Shown: positions 1 through 6,602, counted from the stretch's first letter. The stretch: 9,815 bases of DNA from an uncultured Clostridia bacterium (GCA_949739095.1 CATIYX010000284.1:1-9815), one strand, 5' to 3'. Numbers and translations are program-made. Notes: generated by a model from the sequence alone, not told the origin.

Positions 1-814
1 CACCGTCCTCCTGCACCGCTGTTATGGAATATCTCTGTCGTACATCCTCCGGTAAATTAGGTATCACAACTGCCACAACCGTAATTGCAACCAAGATACT
101 CGCAATAACAACAGCAATTCTAGCTTTTATACTTTTGATTCCAAACAGAACATATACCAAAAGTCCCGCCATGACTCCAATCAGTCCACCGCGCGAACCA
201 GTTTTTAATATGGCATAAAACGACAATATGATTATCAAAATATAGACTGGATAAAAACGACGTTTTTCCCAAAACCGCTTCACGCTTATAAGTATAGGCA
301 TAATAAAATATGCACAAAAGTGATTTTGATCTTCTTCAAATCCCAGTACCCTGATTACCGCGCGTTGCTCTGAACTGCTTACCACCTCATTTGATGACAG
401 TGCAATTACAATACACACAACGCCAACGATAATCCATGCAGATTCCATCCACTCCTTTTCGCGTTCATTATAAATTCTCATACTGATAATCAGCAACATG
501 AACAATCCCAAAGCCATATCCTTTGTTGTGACAATGCTAATTGGCGCATGGTAGACCACCAAAAGAATGACTGTATATAAAATATATATCGCATATGTAA
601 AATGTATATAATTCAGCGCCAATGTGCTTTTTCCCATCAGCATTCTGATTGCCAAAATCGCTACTATCGGCAGTGTTATAAGTTTTAAAAGTGAACCAAA
701 CGGCGTAGTGACTACCGTAAACGGCAGACACACAAAATAGATACATGCCAAAACGCATTCCATGCTTACCGCGTCTTTATGCACTTTTTTTTCTGAATTT
801 TTCACTATCATCAT
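1..814 (-). CDS. Wzy_C / O-antigen ligase-family membrane protein, 3' end beyond window
   Basis: An open frame from an ATG at 814 runs without a stop off the left edge (271 codons visible). The protein is strongly hydrophobic with several membrane segments. It carries the signatures of the Wzy_C/O-antigen ligase and polymerase family: a loop reading GFEEDQNHFCAYF (family form G..gnpN..g.fl) at about residues 157-169, and a TGSRGGLIGV stretch at about 208-217, typical of the helix before the large external loop. The family moves or polymerises lipid-linked glycans on the outer face of the membrane. The start overlaps the stop of the preceding glycosyltransferase by four bases (ATGA), and AAAGGAC sits about 5 nt upstream, so translation is probably coupled. 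A second ATG follows immediately at 811. Which role it plays (polymerase or ligase) cannot be told from this part; the catalytic C-terminal half lies outside. Confidence 0.85.
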   Translation of the reverse strand, partial: MMIVKNSEKKVHKDAVSMECVLACIYFVCLPFTVVTTPFGSLLKLITLPIVAILAIRMLMGKSTLALNYIHFTYAIYILYTVILLVVYHAPISIVTTKDMALGLFMLLIISMRIYNEREKEWMESAWIIVGVVCIVIALSSNEVVSSSEQRAVIRVLGFEEDQNHFCAYFIMPILISVKRFWEKRRFYPVYILIIILSFYAILKTGSRGGLIGVMAGLLVYVLFGIKSIKARIAVVIASILVAITVVAVVIPNLPEDVRQRYSITAVQEDG

Positions 815-1641
815 ATTTTGTCCTTTACTGATTTTCGCTGCCGCCTTATTTTATCTACTGTAATTTTGAATGGTCGAATCACGGTTCTTATACGCCAAAC
901 TACGGTGTCCATTTCCCATTGCGGCAAAAAGCGTAGCGTCTTTTTCATAAAATAAAAATTGCATCTATATTTTTTTATCACACTGAGCCCCGCACCTGTT
1001 AATCCATCTCTGCGGCAGTAGTAACAGTACAGTGGCTCATCAAGAAACAAAACGCTGTTTGCATTGGTATATGCTTCAAGAGAAAACGCCGCATCCTCGG
1101 CAGTTTGGAACGCAAGCGAAAATCTAATATGTTCCACTATTTTTTTTCTGAATACGGCAAGGCAGACGCTATTTAAATCAATGCCGCCAATAAAAAGCGG
1201 ATATACTCTTTGACAAAATCTGTCTTTTTGTACAAATTCATTTTGAAACGCAACCTTTGGTCGCCACTTTACTCCATTCGGAAAGATTTGCATATACGAA
1301 AATCTAACAATATCCGCATTTGTTTTCTCCTGCGCTTCTAAAATTTTATTCAGCGCCCCCGGCTGATACCAATCATCGGCATCACAGTAAGTGATAAATT
1401 CGCCGCATGCGTTTTCAAGACCTATATTTCTTGTACGGGCAACACTGCCTCCATTTTCATCCAACGCTATCAACTTAATTTCATTTTTATATTTTTCCAG
1501 TACTTCAAGCGTTTTGTCCTCTGACCCATCATCAACTACAACAATTTCCGCATCAGCTTTCTGGGATATGATTGAATTGATGCATCGGTCAATGTATTTT
1601 TCTGCGTTATACGCCACAACGATTACTGATAATTTTTTCAT
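811..1641 (-). CDS. Family 2 glycosyltransferase (GT-A fold)
   Basis: A cytoplasmic or membrane-associated enzyme adding a sugar from a nucleotide-sugar donor to a growing lipid-linked glycan. From the Met at 1641 it is 276 aa. It begins with the classic KLSVIVVAYN strand, followed by VVDDGS (residues 35-40), GGSVARTRNIG (64-74) and the metal-binding DADD (87-90). An AED at 181-183 matches the catalytic-base region of GT2 enzymes, and YCRRDGLT follows near 208-215. The C-terminal ~50 residues are basic and probably membrane-associated. Start choice: the frame extends upstream to a GTG at 1659 that overlaps the previous stop by four bases (GTGA) but has no Shine-Dalgarno. The ATG at 1641 has AAAGAG 7 nt upstream and gives the usual family N-terminus, so I prefer it. 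The donor and acceptor sugars cannot be inferred. Confidence 0.92.
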   Translation of the reverse strand: MKKLSVIVVAYNAEKYIDRCINSIISQKADAEIVVVDDGSEDKTLEVLEKYKNEIKLIALDENGGSVARTRNIGLENACGEFITYCDADDWYQPGALNKILEAQEKTNADIVRFSYMQIFPNGVKWRPKVAFQNEFVQKDRFCQRVYPLFIGGIDLNSVCLAVFRKKIVEHIRFSLAFQTAEDAAFSLEAYTNANSVLFLDEPLYCYYCRRDGLTGAGLSVIKKYRCNFYFMKKTLRFLPQWEMDTVVWRIRTVIRPFKITVDKIRRQRKSVKDKI

Positions 1642-1655
1642 ATTCATACTCTTTT

Positions 1656-3029
1656 TCACTGTTCTACAGAAGACTCAGCAAAATATATTTTATTCTCCTT
1701 CGTTTTATCTTCTTTCACTCCTGCTGCCGACTCTTTTATAAACACCACTGTCACCGTTTGAATCATAAGCTTGATATCAAACCATATCGAAAATTTGTCT
1801 ATGTACATCCAATCAAACAGTATTTTATCGGACACTCTTGTATTATACTGTCCGTAAACCTGCGCCAATCCGGTCAGTCCTGCTCTGAACAGATATCTCA
1901 AATTATAATTTTTCACTATTTTACTATAATCATCAGCATACATTGGTCGTTCCGGTCTCGGACCAACAAACGACATCTCACCCTTCAAAATATTGATAAG
2001 CTGTGGCAGTTCATCCAATCTATGCGACCGAAGTATACGTCCGACTCTTGTTATTCTTTTATCGTTTTCCGTTGCAAGGCCGGTATCACATTTTGATGCA
2101 TCCTTCACCATTGTTCTGAATTTAATGATATTAAATCGTTTTCTGTACATTGTATACCGTTCCTGTTTATGAAAAACAGGTCCCTTTGTATCCAGTTTAA
2201 TTGCAATTGCAATCAGCACAAAAACCGGAGAAAGCAAAATCAAGCCTAAGGCTGAAGCAGTCATATCAAACATACGCTTGACAGCTTTATGCAAAATTCT
2301 GCTCCTATCACTTTTTAGTCCCAGTACCAGAGTATCTCCGACATTCGCAATACTGCTGCCAATAAGACTAATATTCTCAACAGTCGGAACAAGACAAATT
2401 GGTTTCATAAGCCATTTTGCAAGAAGAATAATGCGGTCAGCAAGTTCCCTGTTCACGGTTTCCACTACCAAAAGGCTGTGGGAATTTTTCACCGCGCATT
2501 CTATTTCATTTTCATCACACTCTGCAACATTGATTGCTCTGACTGTTCCATAGTCCACTGCATTACGCATCAATTTTTCCGAAAACCGCTTCGGACAATT
2601 ATTTTCCCACAAGATAAGAAGTGTCTGTTTTTTTCTTTTCGACAGAAGAATTTTAAAAAGCAGTGTTCGTAAAACCAGCATAACCGGATAGCACACTGCG
2701 AAAACAATCAGCATTTTGGATATCGGCAGCAAAACGCGACCACTCGTAATATACCAAATTGCAGAAAATATGACAGCTGTCAATGCCAATGCTACAGCAA
2801 GCACAATCGGATGCCGTTTCTTTTGCATTGTATAGGAACAAGAATCATTATATGAATCCAACACATGTAGCAATATAACAACAAAAAAAGCGCCCGCCAG
2901 GTAAGTTATACTATCAATTGAATAGCCCAAAATAACCCTGCCCATCACCCAAAATGTCAGAGATACTGAAAAAACATCCAATATGATACCGCACCATTTC
3001 CCCAATCTGTTAATATTGTCTATGTGCAT
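1656..3029 (-). CDS. Polyprenyl-phosphate sugar-1-phosphate transferase (initiating transferase)
   Basis: Transfers a sugar 1-phosphate from a UDP-sugar to undecaprenyl phosphate, the first committed step of exopolysaccharide or capsule synthesis at the inner face of the membrane. At 457 aa it has the usual long architecture of the WbaP/CpsE-like class. About four N-terminal membrane segments (roughly residues 13-34, 42-57, 75-95, 103-125) come first, then a soluble Rossmann-like central domain (about 130-240). A bacterial sugar transferase domain follows from 250: KRMFDM, a hydrophobic re-entrant helix (258-277), KFRTM (303-307), the catalytic-region LDELPQL (338-344) and FVGPRPE (354-360). 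All core motifs are intact. A polar tail of about 25 residues extends past the usual family end. AGGAGG lies 6 nt before the ATG. It is the first gene of a polysaccharide unit preceded by an attenuator-like leader. Substrate is unknown. Confidence 0.95.
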   Translation of the reverse strand: MHIDNINRLGKWCGIILDVFSVSLTFWVMGRVILGYSIDSITYLAGAFFVVILLHVLDSYNDSCSYTMQKKRHPIVLAVALALTAVIFSAIWYITSGRVLLPISKMLIVFAVCYPVMLVLRTLLFKILLSKRKKQTLLILWENNCPKRFSEKLMRNAVDYGTVRAINVAECDENEIECAVKNSHSLLVVETVNRELADRIILLAKWLMKPICLVPTVENISLIGSSIANVGDTLVLGLKSDRSRILHKAVKRMFDMTASALGLILLSPVFVLIAIAIKLDTKGPVFHKQERYTMYRKRFNIIKFRTMVKDASKCDTGLATENDKRITRVGRILRSHRLDELPQLINILKGEMSFVGPRPERPMYADDYSKIVKNYNLRYLFRAGLTGLAQVYGQYNTRVSDKILFDWMYIDKFSIWFDIKLMIQTVTVVFIKESAAGVKEDKTKENKIYFAESSVEQ

Positions 3030-3035
3030 AAATAT

Positions 3036-3041
3036 CCTCCT
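3036..3041 (-). promoter_or_regulatory. Strong ribosome binding site of the initiating transferase
   Basis: A perfect AGGAGG sits 6 nt before the ATG at 3029. It directly follows one of two near-identical GCTGTAT-AGGA segments that flank the upstream terminator hairpin, so its surroundings may change structure together with that hairpin. Confidence 0.85.
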
Positions 3042-3050
3042 AATACAGCT

Positions 3051-3094
3051 AAAAAGCGGAATTTGCTGTACAAAAACTGCACAAATTCCGCTTT
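3051..3094 (-). terminator. Intrinsic terminator / candidate attenuator before the initiating transferase
   Basis: On the minus strand a perfect 13-bp stem, AAAGCGGAATTTG (3094-3082) with CAAATTCCGCTTT (3065-3053), closes a 16-nt loop and runs into TTTTT (3055-3051). It ends only 9 nt before the AGGAGG of the next gene. It could simply end the transcript of the EAL gene, stopping at 3182. But any promoter for the downstream gene must lie upstream of it, because no room remains between hairpin and ribosome binding site. Transcripts of the glycan genes therefore have to read through it, which fits a regulated attenuator. Confidence 0.8.
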
Positions 3095-3124
3095 CCTATA
3101 CAGCATTATATTCTTCATTTAAGA

Positions 3125-3155
3125 ATTCTATTTCACAAATTGTCTGTTTTGTCAA
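3125..3155 (-). promoter_or_regulatory. Candidate sigma-A promoter for the polysaccharide unit
   Basis: TTGACA (minus strand, 3155-3150) and TAGAAT (3130-3125) are separated by 19 nt, or 18 nt if ATAGAA is used. The -35 is perfect and the -10 has one mismatch, but the spacing is longer than the optimal 17, so strength is uncertain. Transcription would start near 3118, giving a leader of about 89 nt that contains the terminator hairpin and the repeats around it. The promoter lies in the 152-nt gap after the EAL gene. Confidence 0.5.
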
Positions 3156-3181
3156 TCACTTTAATGCCGCCGCTCCATTCT

Positions 3182-4687
3182 TTATATACATGTCCCCATA
3201 CTATTATTTTCGCCAACGCTGCCTTCCTCTATAGAATCTGCTTCCATTTTGTCAGGCATTGTTATTGCTGCTTCAGTCATCTCATCCGAGGAACCCTCGG
3301 CATGATTTTCTTCACCGGATACTGCCGCATTCTCATGAGCTTTGGTCTCATCCAAATGCGTCTTCTTTTTATCGCGCTGCTCTATTAAAAGTTTATCAAA
3401 TGCTTCCTCACTCAGTGGTTTATAAAAATAGAATCCCTGCAAAATGTCGCATCCTGCATCCTGCGCAACTTGTTTCTGCTCAGCAGTTTCAATCCCGCTG
3501 CAAAACACCACTGCATCAATCTCTTTGGCAAGCTTCACTACATTATCAAAAACAATCCTCCCCGGACCTTCTGTTACATTTGCAAGAAGACTTCTATCAA
3601 GCTTAATTACGTTCGGTTCGAGACTCGATACATCATTCAGCGATGTGTACCCCTTACCAAAATTATCCAAACAGAAATTAAAACCGGCATTTTTTAACTG
3701 CCTAATATTGCCTTTGAATATTTCCTCATTTCGCTCTACTCTATCCTGCGTCATCTCAATAACAATCATATTTTCGCCTATACCATTTTTTGAAAAAATA
3801 TCTATCATATGCTGTGCAACACCTTCATGTGCAAGCGTACTTTTCGCAATCTTGCAAGTTATAATTGCTTCCCATTCAAGTCTTTTTGACGCCCATTTAC
3901 AACATTTTTCAAACACAAGCATATCAAACTTTTCATGAAGATTTTCTTTTTTAATTGCATTCAGCACCTGATTGGGCATAATATTTTTAGAATTTTCTTC
4001 TTTTAAACGCGTCAGCACTTCGCAACCAACCACTTCACCTGTTCGTGCATCCAAAAACGGCTGATACATTTGATAAAATCCATCATTATCTATAAAATTT
4101 TCAATATTCCTTTCAATATTATCGTTTTCAAGGATCAATTTCAGGTCGTCCTTATCTGATATTAGATATTTATTTTTGTTTGCTTTCGTTACCCGTGCAG
4201 CTTTTTTTGCATAACCGGCAGCTTTTATAAATTCTGTCTTCTCAGCCGCTACCATATACCCGCCCACAGCAACATCCATCATTTTATATTCTTTTCTGTC
4301 AGCACCCAAAAAGCATCTGCAAAAACCTTCCAGTGCGTCTTTGGAGAATGTTGTCGCGACAACATAATTATTTCCATCTACTTTTGCCGCCTCTCCGTTT
4401 CCATATCTGCACAGCTGCAAAACCTCTTTTGTTACCTGTTCTTGTATACGCACCAGCTCTTTTCTTTCAACCATTATCTGTAAATTTTCATAAAAAACAT
4501 TAATATACAACACGGCACACTTTGCATCTTTTTTCAATGACCGTTCATAAAACTTCTTTACCCCCGACATTCCTGATAACAGCGGAGAATCGCTGTCGTC
4601 GTTCCCATTTCCCGACATTCCGAAAAACGCTATTGCCAGACATATTACTGCAATGAATCCTATTATCAAAATTGTCATATCTATCAT
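3182..4687 (-). CDS. Membrane-anchored protein with degenerate GGDEF and EAL domains
   Basis: 501 aa from the ATG at 4687. Residues 4-23 form one N-terminal membrane anchor. A degenerate GGDEF-like domain spans about 45-180, with DGNNY near 104-108 where an active cyclase has GGDEF. An EAL-like domain spans about 200-435, and an acidic, probably disordered tail covers the last ~60 residues. EAL residues kept: E223 (as EVL), E311 (IEMT), D341, K362, E400 and Q417. Lost: the Asn of the usual NLS motif is K279, the second Asp of DDFG is N342, and the Glu of AEG is S397. Several are metal ligands in known EAL phosphodiesterases, so cyclic-di-GMP hydrolysis is unlikely. A receptor or scaffold role, as in other degenerate GGDEF/EAL proteins that control exopolysaccharide, is my inference. 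The frame reaches a GTG at 4696, but that GTG is part of the ribosome binding site. Probably co-transcribed with the phosphoesterase 27 nt upstream. Confidence 0.9.
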   Translation of the reverse strand: MIDMTILIIGFIAVICLAIAFFGMSGNGNDDSDSPLLSGMSGVKKFYERSLKKDAKCAVLYINVFYENLQIMVERKELVRIQEQVTKEVLQLCRYGNGEAAKVDGNNYVVATTFSKDALEGFCRCFLGADRKEYKMMDVAVGGYMVAAEKTEFIKAAGYAKKAARVTKANKNKYLISDKDDLKLILENDNIERNIENFIDNDGFYQMYQPFLDARTGEVVGCEVLTRLKEENSKNIMPNQVLNAIKKENLHEKFDMLVFEKCCKWASKRLEWEAIITCKIAKSTLAHEGVAQHMIDIFSKNGIGENMIVIEMTQDRVERNEEIFKGNIRQLKNAGFNFCLDNFGKGYTSLNDVSSLEPNVIKLDRSLLANVTEGPGRIVFDNVVKLAKEIDAVVFCSGIETAEQKQVAQDAGCDILQGFYFYKPLSEEAFDKLLIEQRDKKKTHLDETKAHENAAVSGEENHAEGSSDEMTEAAITMPDKMEADSIEEGSVGENNSMGTCI

Positions 4688-4692
4688 CAAAT

Positions 4693-4700
4693 TCACCTCT
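4693..4700 (-). promoter_or_regulatory. Ribosome binding site deciding the start of the EAL gene
   Basis: AGAGGTGA lies 5 nt before the ATG at 4687 and contains the GTG (4696-4694) that would otherwise be the longest start. This places the true start at 4687 and removes three residues. Confidence 0.75.
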
Positions 4701-4714
4701 GTTCAACTTACCAT

Positions 4715-5563
4715 TCACTGTCTTTTCAGTGTTACCATAACGACTTCCGGTGGATTAAAAACTCTCATTTTCCGCCAGTTATAATCACAACCGCGACTCA
4801 CAATCATTGTCGTATCCATTTCCCTGTACACGCCATTTGTATATTGGGGGAATATTTCTCCATTTTTCCCCAGTACTCCGCCCACAAATGGCAAGCGTAC
4901 AATACCTCCGTGCAAATGTCCCGATAAAATCAAATCTACTGGCAAATCATGCAGTTTCGGATACATATCAGCACGATGATATGCTAAAATATTAAATGAA
5001 TTTTCAAGTCTTGTACTTTGTACCGTCCTTTTTATTTGTTCCACTGTTTCATTATCAATAACTTCATCACTTTTATCTTCAATTCCAATAATTCGAATTG
5101 TTTCTCCGTCTTTAGTTATATCATCAGCGGAATTTATCAGCATATTGACGCCTGCTTCTCTAAGCGCGCCGGAAATCTGTTTTCTCACCACATATCCGTT
5201 TGAAGCTTCATGATTGCCAAAAATCCCATAAACAGGAATCTCCGCTGGCAGAGATTTTATAATTTTCAATACATTCTCTAAATTTGTATCCGGCTGCTGA
5301 ATCATATCTCCTGCAAACAGCAGGATATCCGGTTTAGACTGACTCAATAATGCTATAAACTTATCTGCATATATTGAATTATGTATATCCGAGATTACCG
5401 CAATCCGACAACCGTCAAAAGCTTTCGGCAACTTTTCGTTTGTATAGTCATATTCTGTCAGATAAACGTTTTGGTTCATAACAAAATTGATTCCTGCAGC
5501 AACCCCTGCCACAATGATGATAATAAGTAGAAAAGCAAAAAATCCGTTTATCTTCCGTTTCAT
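4715..5563 (-). CDS. Membrane-anchored calcineurin-like metallophosphoesterase (YkuE/YaeI-like)
   Basis: 282 aa with an N-terminal membrane segment (residues 8-28), so the catalytic domain is probably outside the membrane. The full di-metal phosphoesterase set is visible: SDIHN (D59, H61), GD (85-86), GNHE (116-119), H196 in AYHR, and GHLHGG (215-220). The C-terminus VSRGCDY...MRVFNPPEVV matches the YkuE/YaeI subgroup. Known members of this broad family cleave phosphoesters such as lipid-linked or nucleotide substrates; the substrate here is unknown. GAGG sits 7 nt before the ATG. It is the first gene after a strong promoter and a long structured leader, and is followed after 27 nt by the degenerate EAL protein. 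Given the neighbours, a lipid-carrier or second-messenger phosphoester is conceivable, but that is speculation. Confidence 0.92.
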   Translation of the reverse strand: MKRKINGFFAFLLIIIIVAGVAAGINFVMNQNVYLTEYDYTNEKLPKAFDGCRIAVISDIHNSIYADKFIALLSQSKPDILLFAGDMIQQPDTNLENVLKIIKSLPAEIPVYGIFGNHEASNGYVVRKQISGALREAGVNMLINSADDITKDGETIRIIGIEDKSDEVIDNETVEQIKRTVQSTRLENSFNILAYHRADMYPKLHDLPVDLILSGHLHGGIVRLPFVGGVLGKNGEIFPQYTNGVYREMDTTMIVSRGCDYNWRKMRVFNPPEVVMVTLKRQ

Positions 5564-5751
5564 TCGTTTTCCTCACCATTCGCATTGAATTCTTATCTAT
5601 GTCAAGCAAAGTTAAATCTCCATTTTATGCCCCTGTACCGATTGCTACATTTTATACGCAACGAAACAGAGGTGCTTCCTCCCCCGGCGTCCAAGGTAGT
5701 CTGCGTCACCTTAAAGTGCACAGCTTCTTCTTAAATTAAAGTAGACTATTT
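5564..5751 (-). promoter_or_regulatory. Long structured 5' leader, possible riboswitch or antitermination RNA
   Basis: About 187 nt separate the predicted start of transcription from the phosphoesterase ATG, with no open frame of note. The RNA can form a hairpin at 5724-5701 (CUGUG/CGCAG plus CACU/GGUG around UUAA). It can also form two competing structures. The segment CCUCUGU (5672-5666) can pair with upstream GGAGG (5682-5678, loop AAGCA), or with downstream ACAGGGG (5636-5630, 7 bp with one G-U). The latter encloses an inner GUUGC/GCAAU stem (5662-5658 with 5645-5641). The guanine-rich GCCGGGGGAGG and the paired alternatives resemble a regulatory RNA. I could not match it to the conserved cores of the c-di-GMP-I, c-di-GMP-II, c-di-AMP, lysine, glycine, cobalamin or T-box classes. 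No terminator tail is visible, so control of translation or downstream antitermination is more likely than simple attenuation. Confidence 0.5.
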
Positions 5752-5774
5752 ACGTCTATTTTATCATGTCTACT
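5740..5774 (-). promoter_or_regulatory. Operator-like inverted repeats over the -10 region
   Basis: Perfect 7-bp arms AGTAGAC (5740-5746) and GTCTACT (5768-5774), read on the + strand, are 21 bp apart and bracket the -10 element. A further GTCTA (5754-5758) forms a second dyad with the left arm, TAGAC-N7-GTCTA. Such placement would let a bound repressor block polymerase. The left arm also lies in the start of the transcript, so part of the symmetry could act as RNA. The binding protein is unknown. Confidence 0.4.
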
Positions 5775-5786
5775 CAACTTTGTCAA
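5758..5786 (-). promoter_or_regulatory. Strong extended -10 sigma-A promoter
   Basis: TTGACA (5786-5781) and TAAAAT (5763-5758) are separated by exactly 17 nt, and TG one base before the -10 makes it an extended -10 element. Transcription would start near 5751. This is the best promoter in the window and drives the phosphoesterase/EAL pair and perhaps, by read-through, the polysaccharide genes. Confidence 0.85.
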
Positions 5787-5914
5787 TTTGTTTTGTCGAA
5801 ATACATAGTATGAAAATTTCTACCCTCTCCTTCCAAAGTATTCGACCTTTTGGGAAAAGGGAAAAAGCAGACACATCTCATAACGTTTCAAATTATACTT
5901 TGGGTTGCTTCTTC
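5787..5914. other. Non-coding stretch between amidase stop and the 5758-5786 promoter
   Basis: No gene is seen here on either strand. It holds a 9-bp inverted repeat CCAAAGTAT (5833-5841) and ATACTTTGG (5895-5903) 53 nt apart, and a small hairpin CCTTTT-GGG-AAAAGG (5846-5860). Neither has a T-run, so I see no convincing intrinsic terminator after the amidase gene. Together with the leader and promoter this makes up the 351-nt gap between genes. Confidence 0.5.
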
Positions 5915-6595
5915 CTATTCTGACAATTTTCGATTCACTGCTTCTGCAATATCCGGCAGTCTGCTTTTTAAATAGGGTCCTGGGCACTCGGTTTTATCGG
6001 AGAACATGCTGTGAATTGTCAGATTCCCATTCGTATCTCCGGTAAATTCCAGCTTTTCTATATTATTGCGCCGGCAAATATCCGCACACAGTTCAACCAG
6101 TGCACAAATTGACGCCTCACTCACATGCCAATCATCACCGATTTTGTCGTTGGAAACCTCTATGGTAACAGCACGATTATCATTTTCTCCGTTACTTGAC
6201 GTCCATGCGCGGTTTTTCTCCTCTACATAACAGCCCACTTTTCCATTAATATCAATTGCATAATTTGCAGAAGCCTGTCTGTCCCGCTGGGCAAATAAGT
6301 CCCCAATTTTTTCCAAGCTGGTGATTCCCGCCATATGATGAATCGTAATTCTGTCAATCTTATTTTTTCGAGGAAAATCCGCATTGCTACTTAAATAGGC
6401 ATATTCAATCAAGGGACTATTTGCAGCAATTACCTCATTTAACTCCTCCCCGGTCAGTTCTCTTCCAACATTTTCAGGTAATTTTTCACTTAGAACATAC
6501 CATAATCCAATGATAACAACCAGTGCTATACAAAATCCAGCCAAAAGCAGCCAGATATCAAAAAATCTTTTTGCTTTCATTTTCTCTCTCATCAT
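5915..6595 (-). CDS. Membrane-anchored N-acetylmuramoyl-L-alanine amidase (Amidase_2/PGRP fold)
   Basis: 226 aa. Residues 11-36 form a single membrane anchor, a linker covers 37-80, and a zinc amidase domain of the T7-lysozyme/PGRP type covers about 81-220. Visible motifs are ITIHHMAG (zinc His at 86/87), NYAID.NG (111-118), AWTSSNG (130-136), VTIEVSN (143-149), and IHSMFSDKTECPGPYL with H195 and C204 as the other zinc ligands. The enzyme should cut the bond between MurNAc and L-Ala of peptidoglycan outside the membrane. It lacks an obvious cell-wall binding repeat or holin, which argues against a phage endolysin. The gene starts 7 nt after the stop of the Wzy_C-family gene, and AGGAGG overlaps that stop. 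Two ATGs are adjacent: 6595 lies only 3 nt from AGGAGG and 6592 lies 6 nt from it, so 6592 may be the one used. Confidence 0.92.
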   Translation of the reverse strand: MMREKMKAKRFFDIWLLLAGFCIALVVIIGLWYVLSEKLPENVGRELTGEELNEVIAANSPLIEYAYLSSNADFPRKNKIDRITIHHMAGITSLEKIGDLFAQRDRQASANYAIDINGKVGCYVEEKNRAWTSSNGENDNRAVTIEVSNDKIGDDWHVSEASICALVELCADICRRNNIEKLEFTGDTNGNLTIHSMFSDKTECPGPYLKSRLPDIAEAVNRKLSE

Positions 6596-6602
6596 ACACC
6601 TC

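Noticed and set aside
120..758. Short minus-strand open frames of 65 and 73 codons.
   Set aside because: They are out-of-frame shadows of the continuous 271-codon Wzy_C frame that spans 1-814.
3105..3110. A perfect TATAAT on the minus strand as -10 for the polysaccharide unit.
   Set aside because: At 17-18 nt upstream there is only AAATAG or GAAATA, no -35-like hexamer; the TTGACA at 3155-3150 is too far away.
3444..3938. A 164-codon open frame on the + strand.
   Set aside because: It lies wholly inside the EAL gene on the opposite strand, has no ribosome binding site and reads as a low-complexity shadow.
5630..5724. Similarity of the leader (GGGGGAGGAAGC, CCTCTGT, GCAATC, ACAGGG) to the 5' Alu part of the large bacterial SRP RNA.
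   Set aside because: The conserved SRP S-domain motif (GGAAG/AGCAG symmetric loop) is absent downstream and the RNA runs straight into a coding gene, so this is not an SRP RNA gene. The likeness is probably superficial.
5564..5751. A c-di-GMP-I (GEMM) riboswitch, tempting because of GGACGC in the leader and the EAL gene downstream.
   Set aside because: The conserved GCAAACC half and the GGACGCAAAGCC core are not present; only a short string matches.
5846..5860. Hairpin CCTTTT-GGG-AAAAGG as terminator of the amidase unit.
   Set aside because: The stem is short and AT-rich and no T-run follows on either strand.
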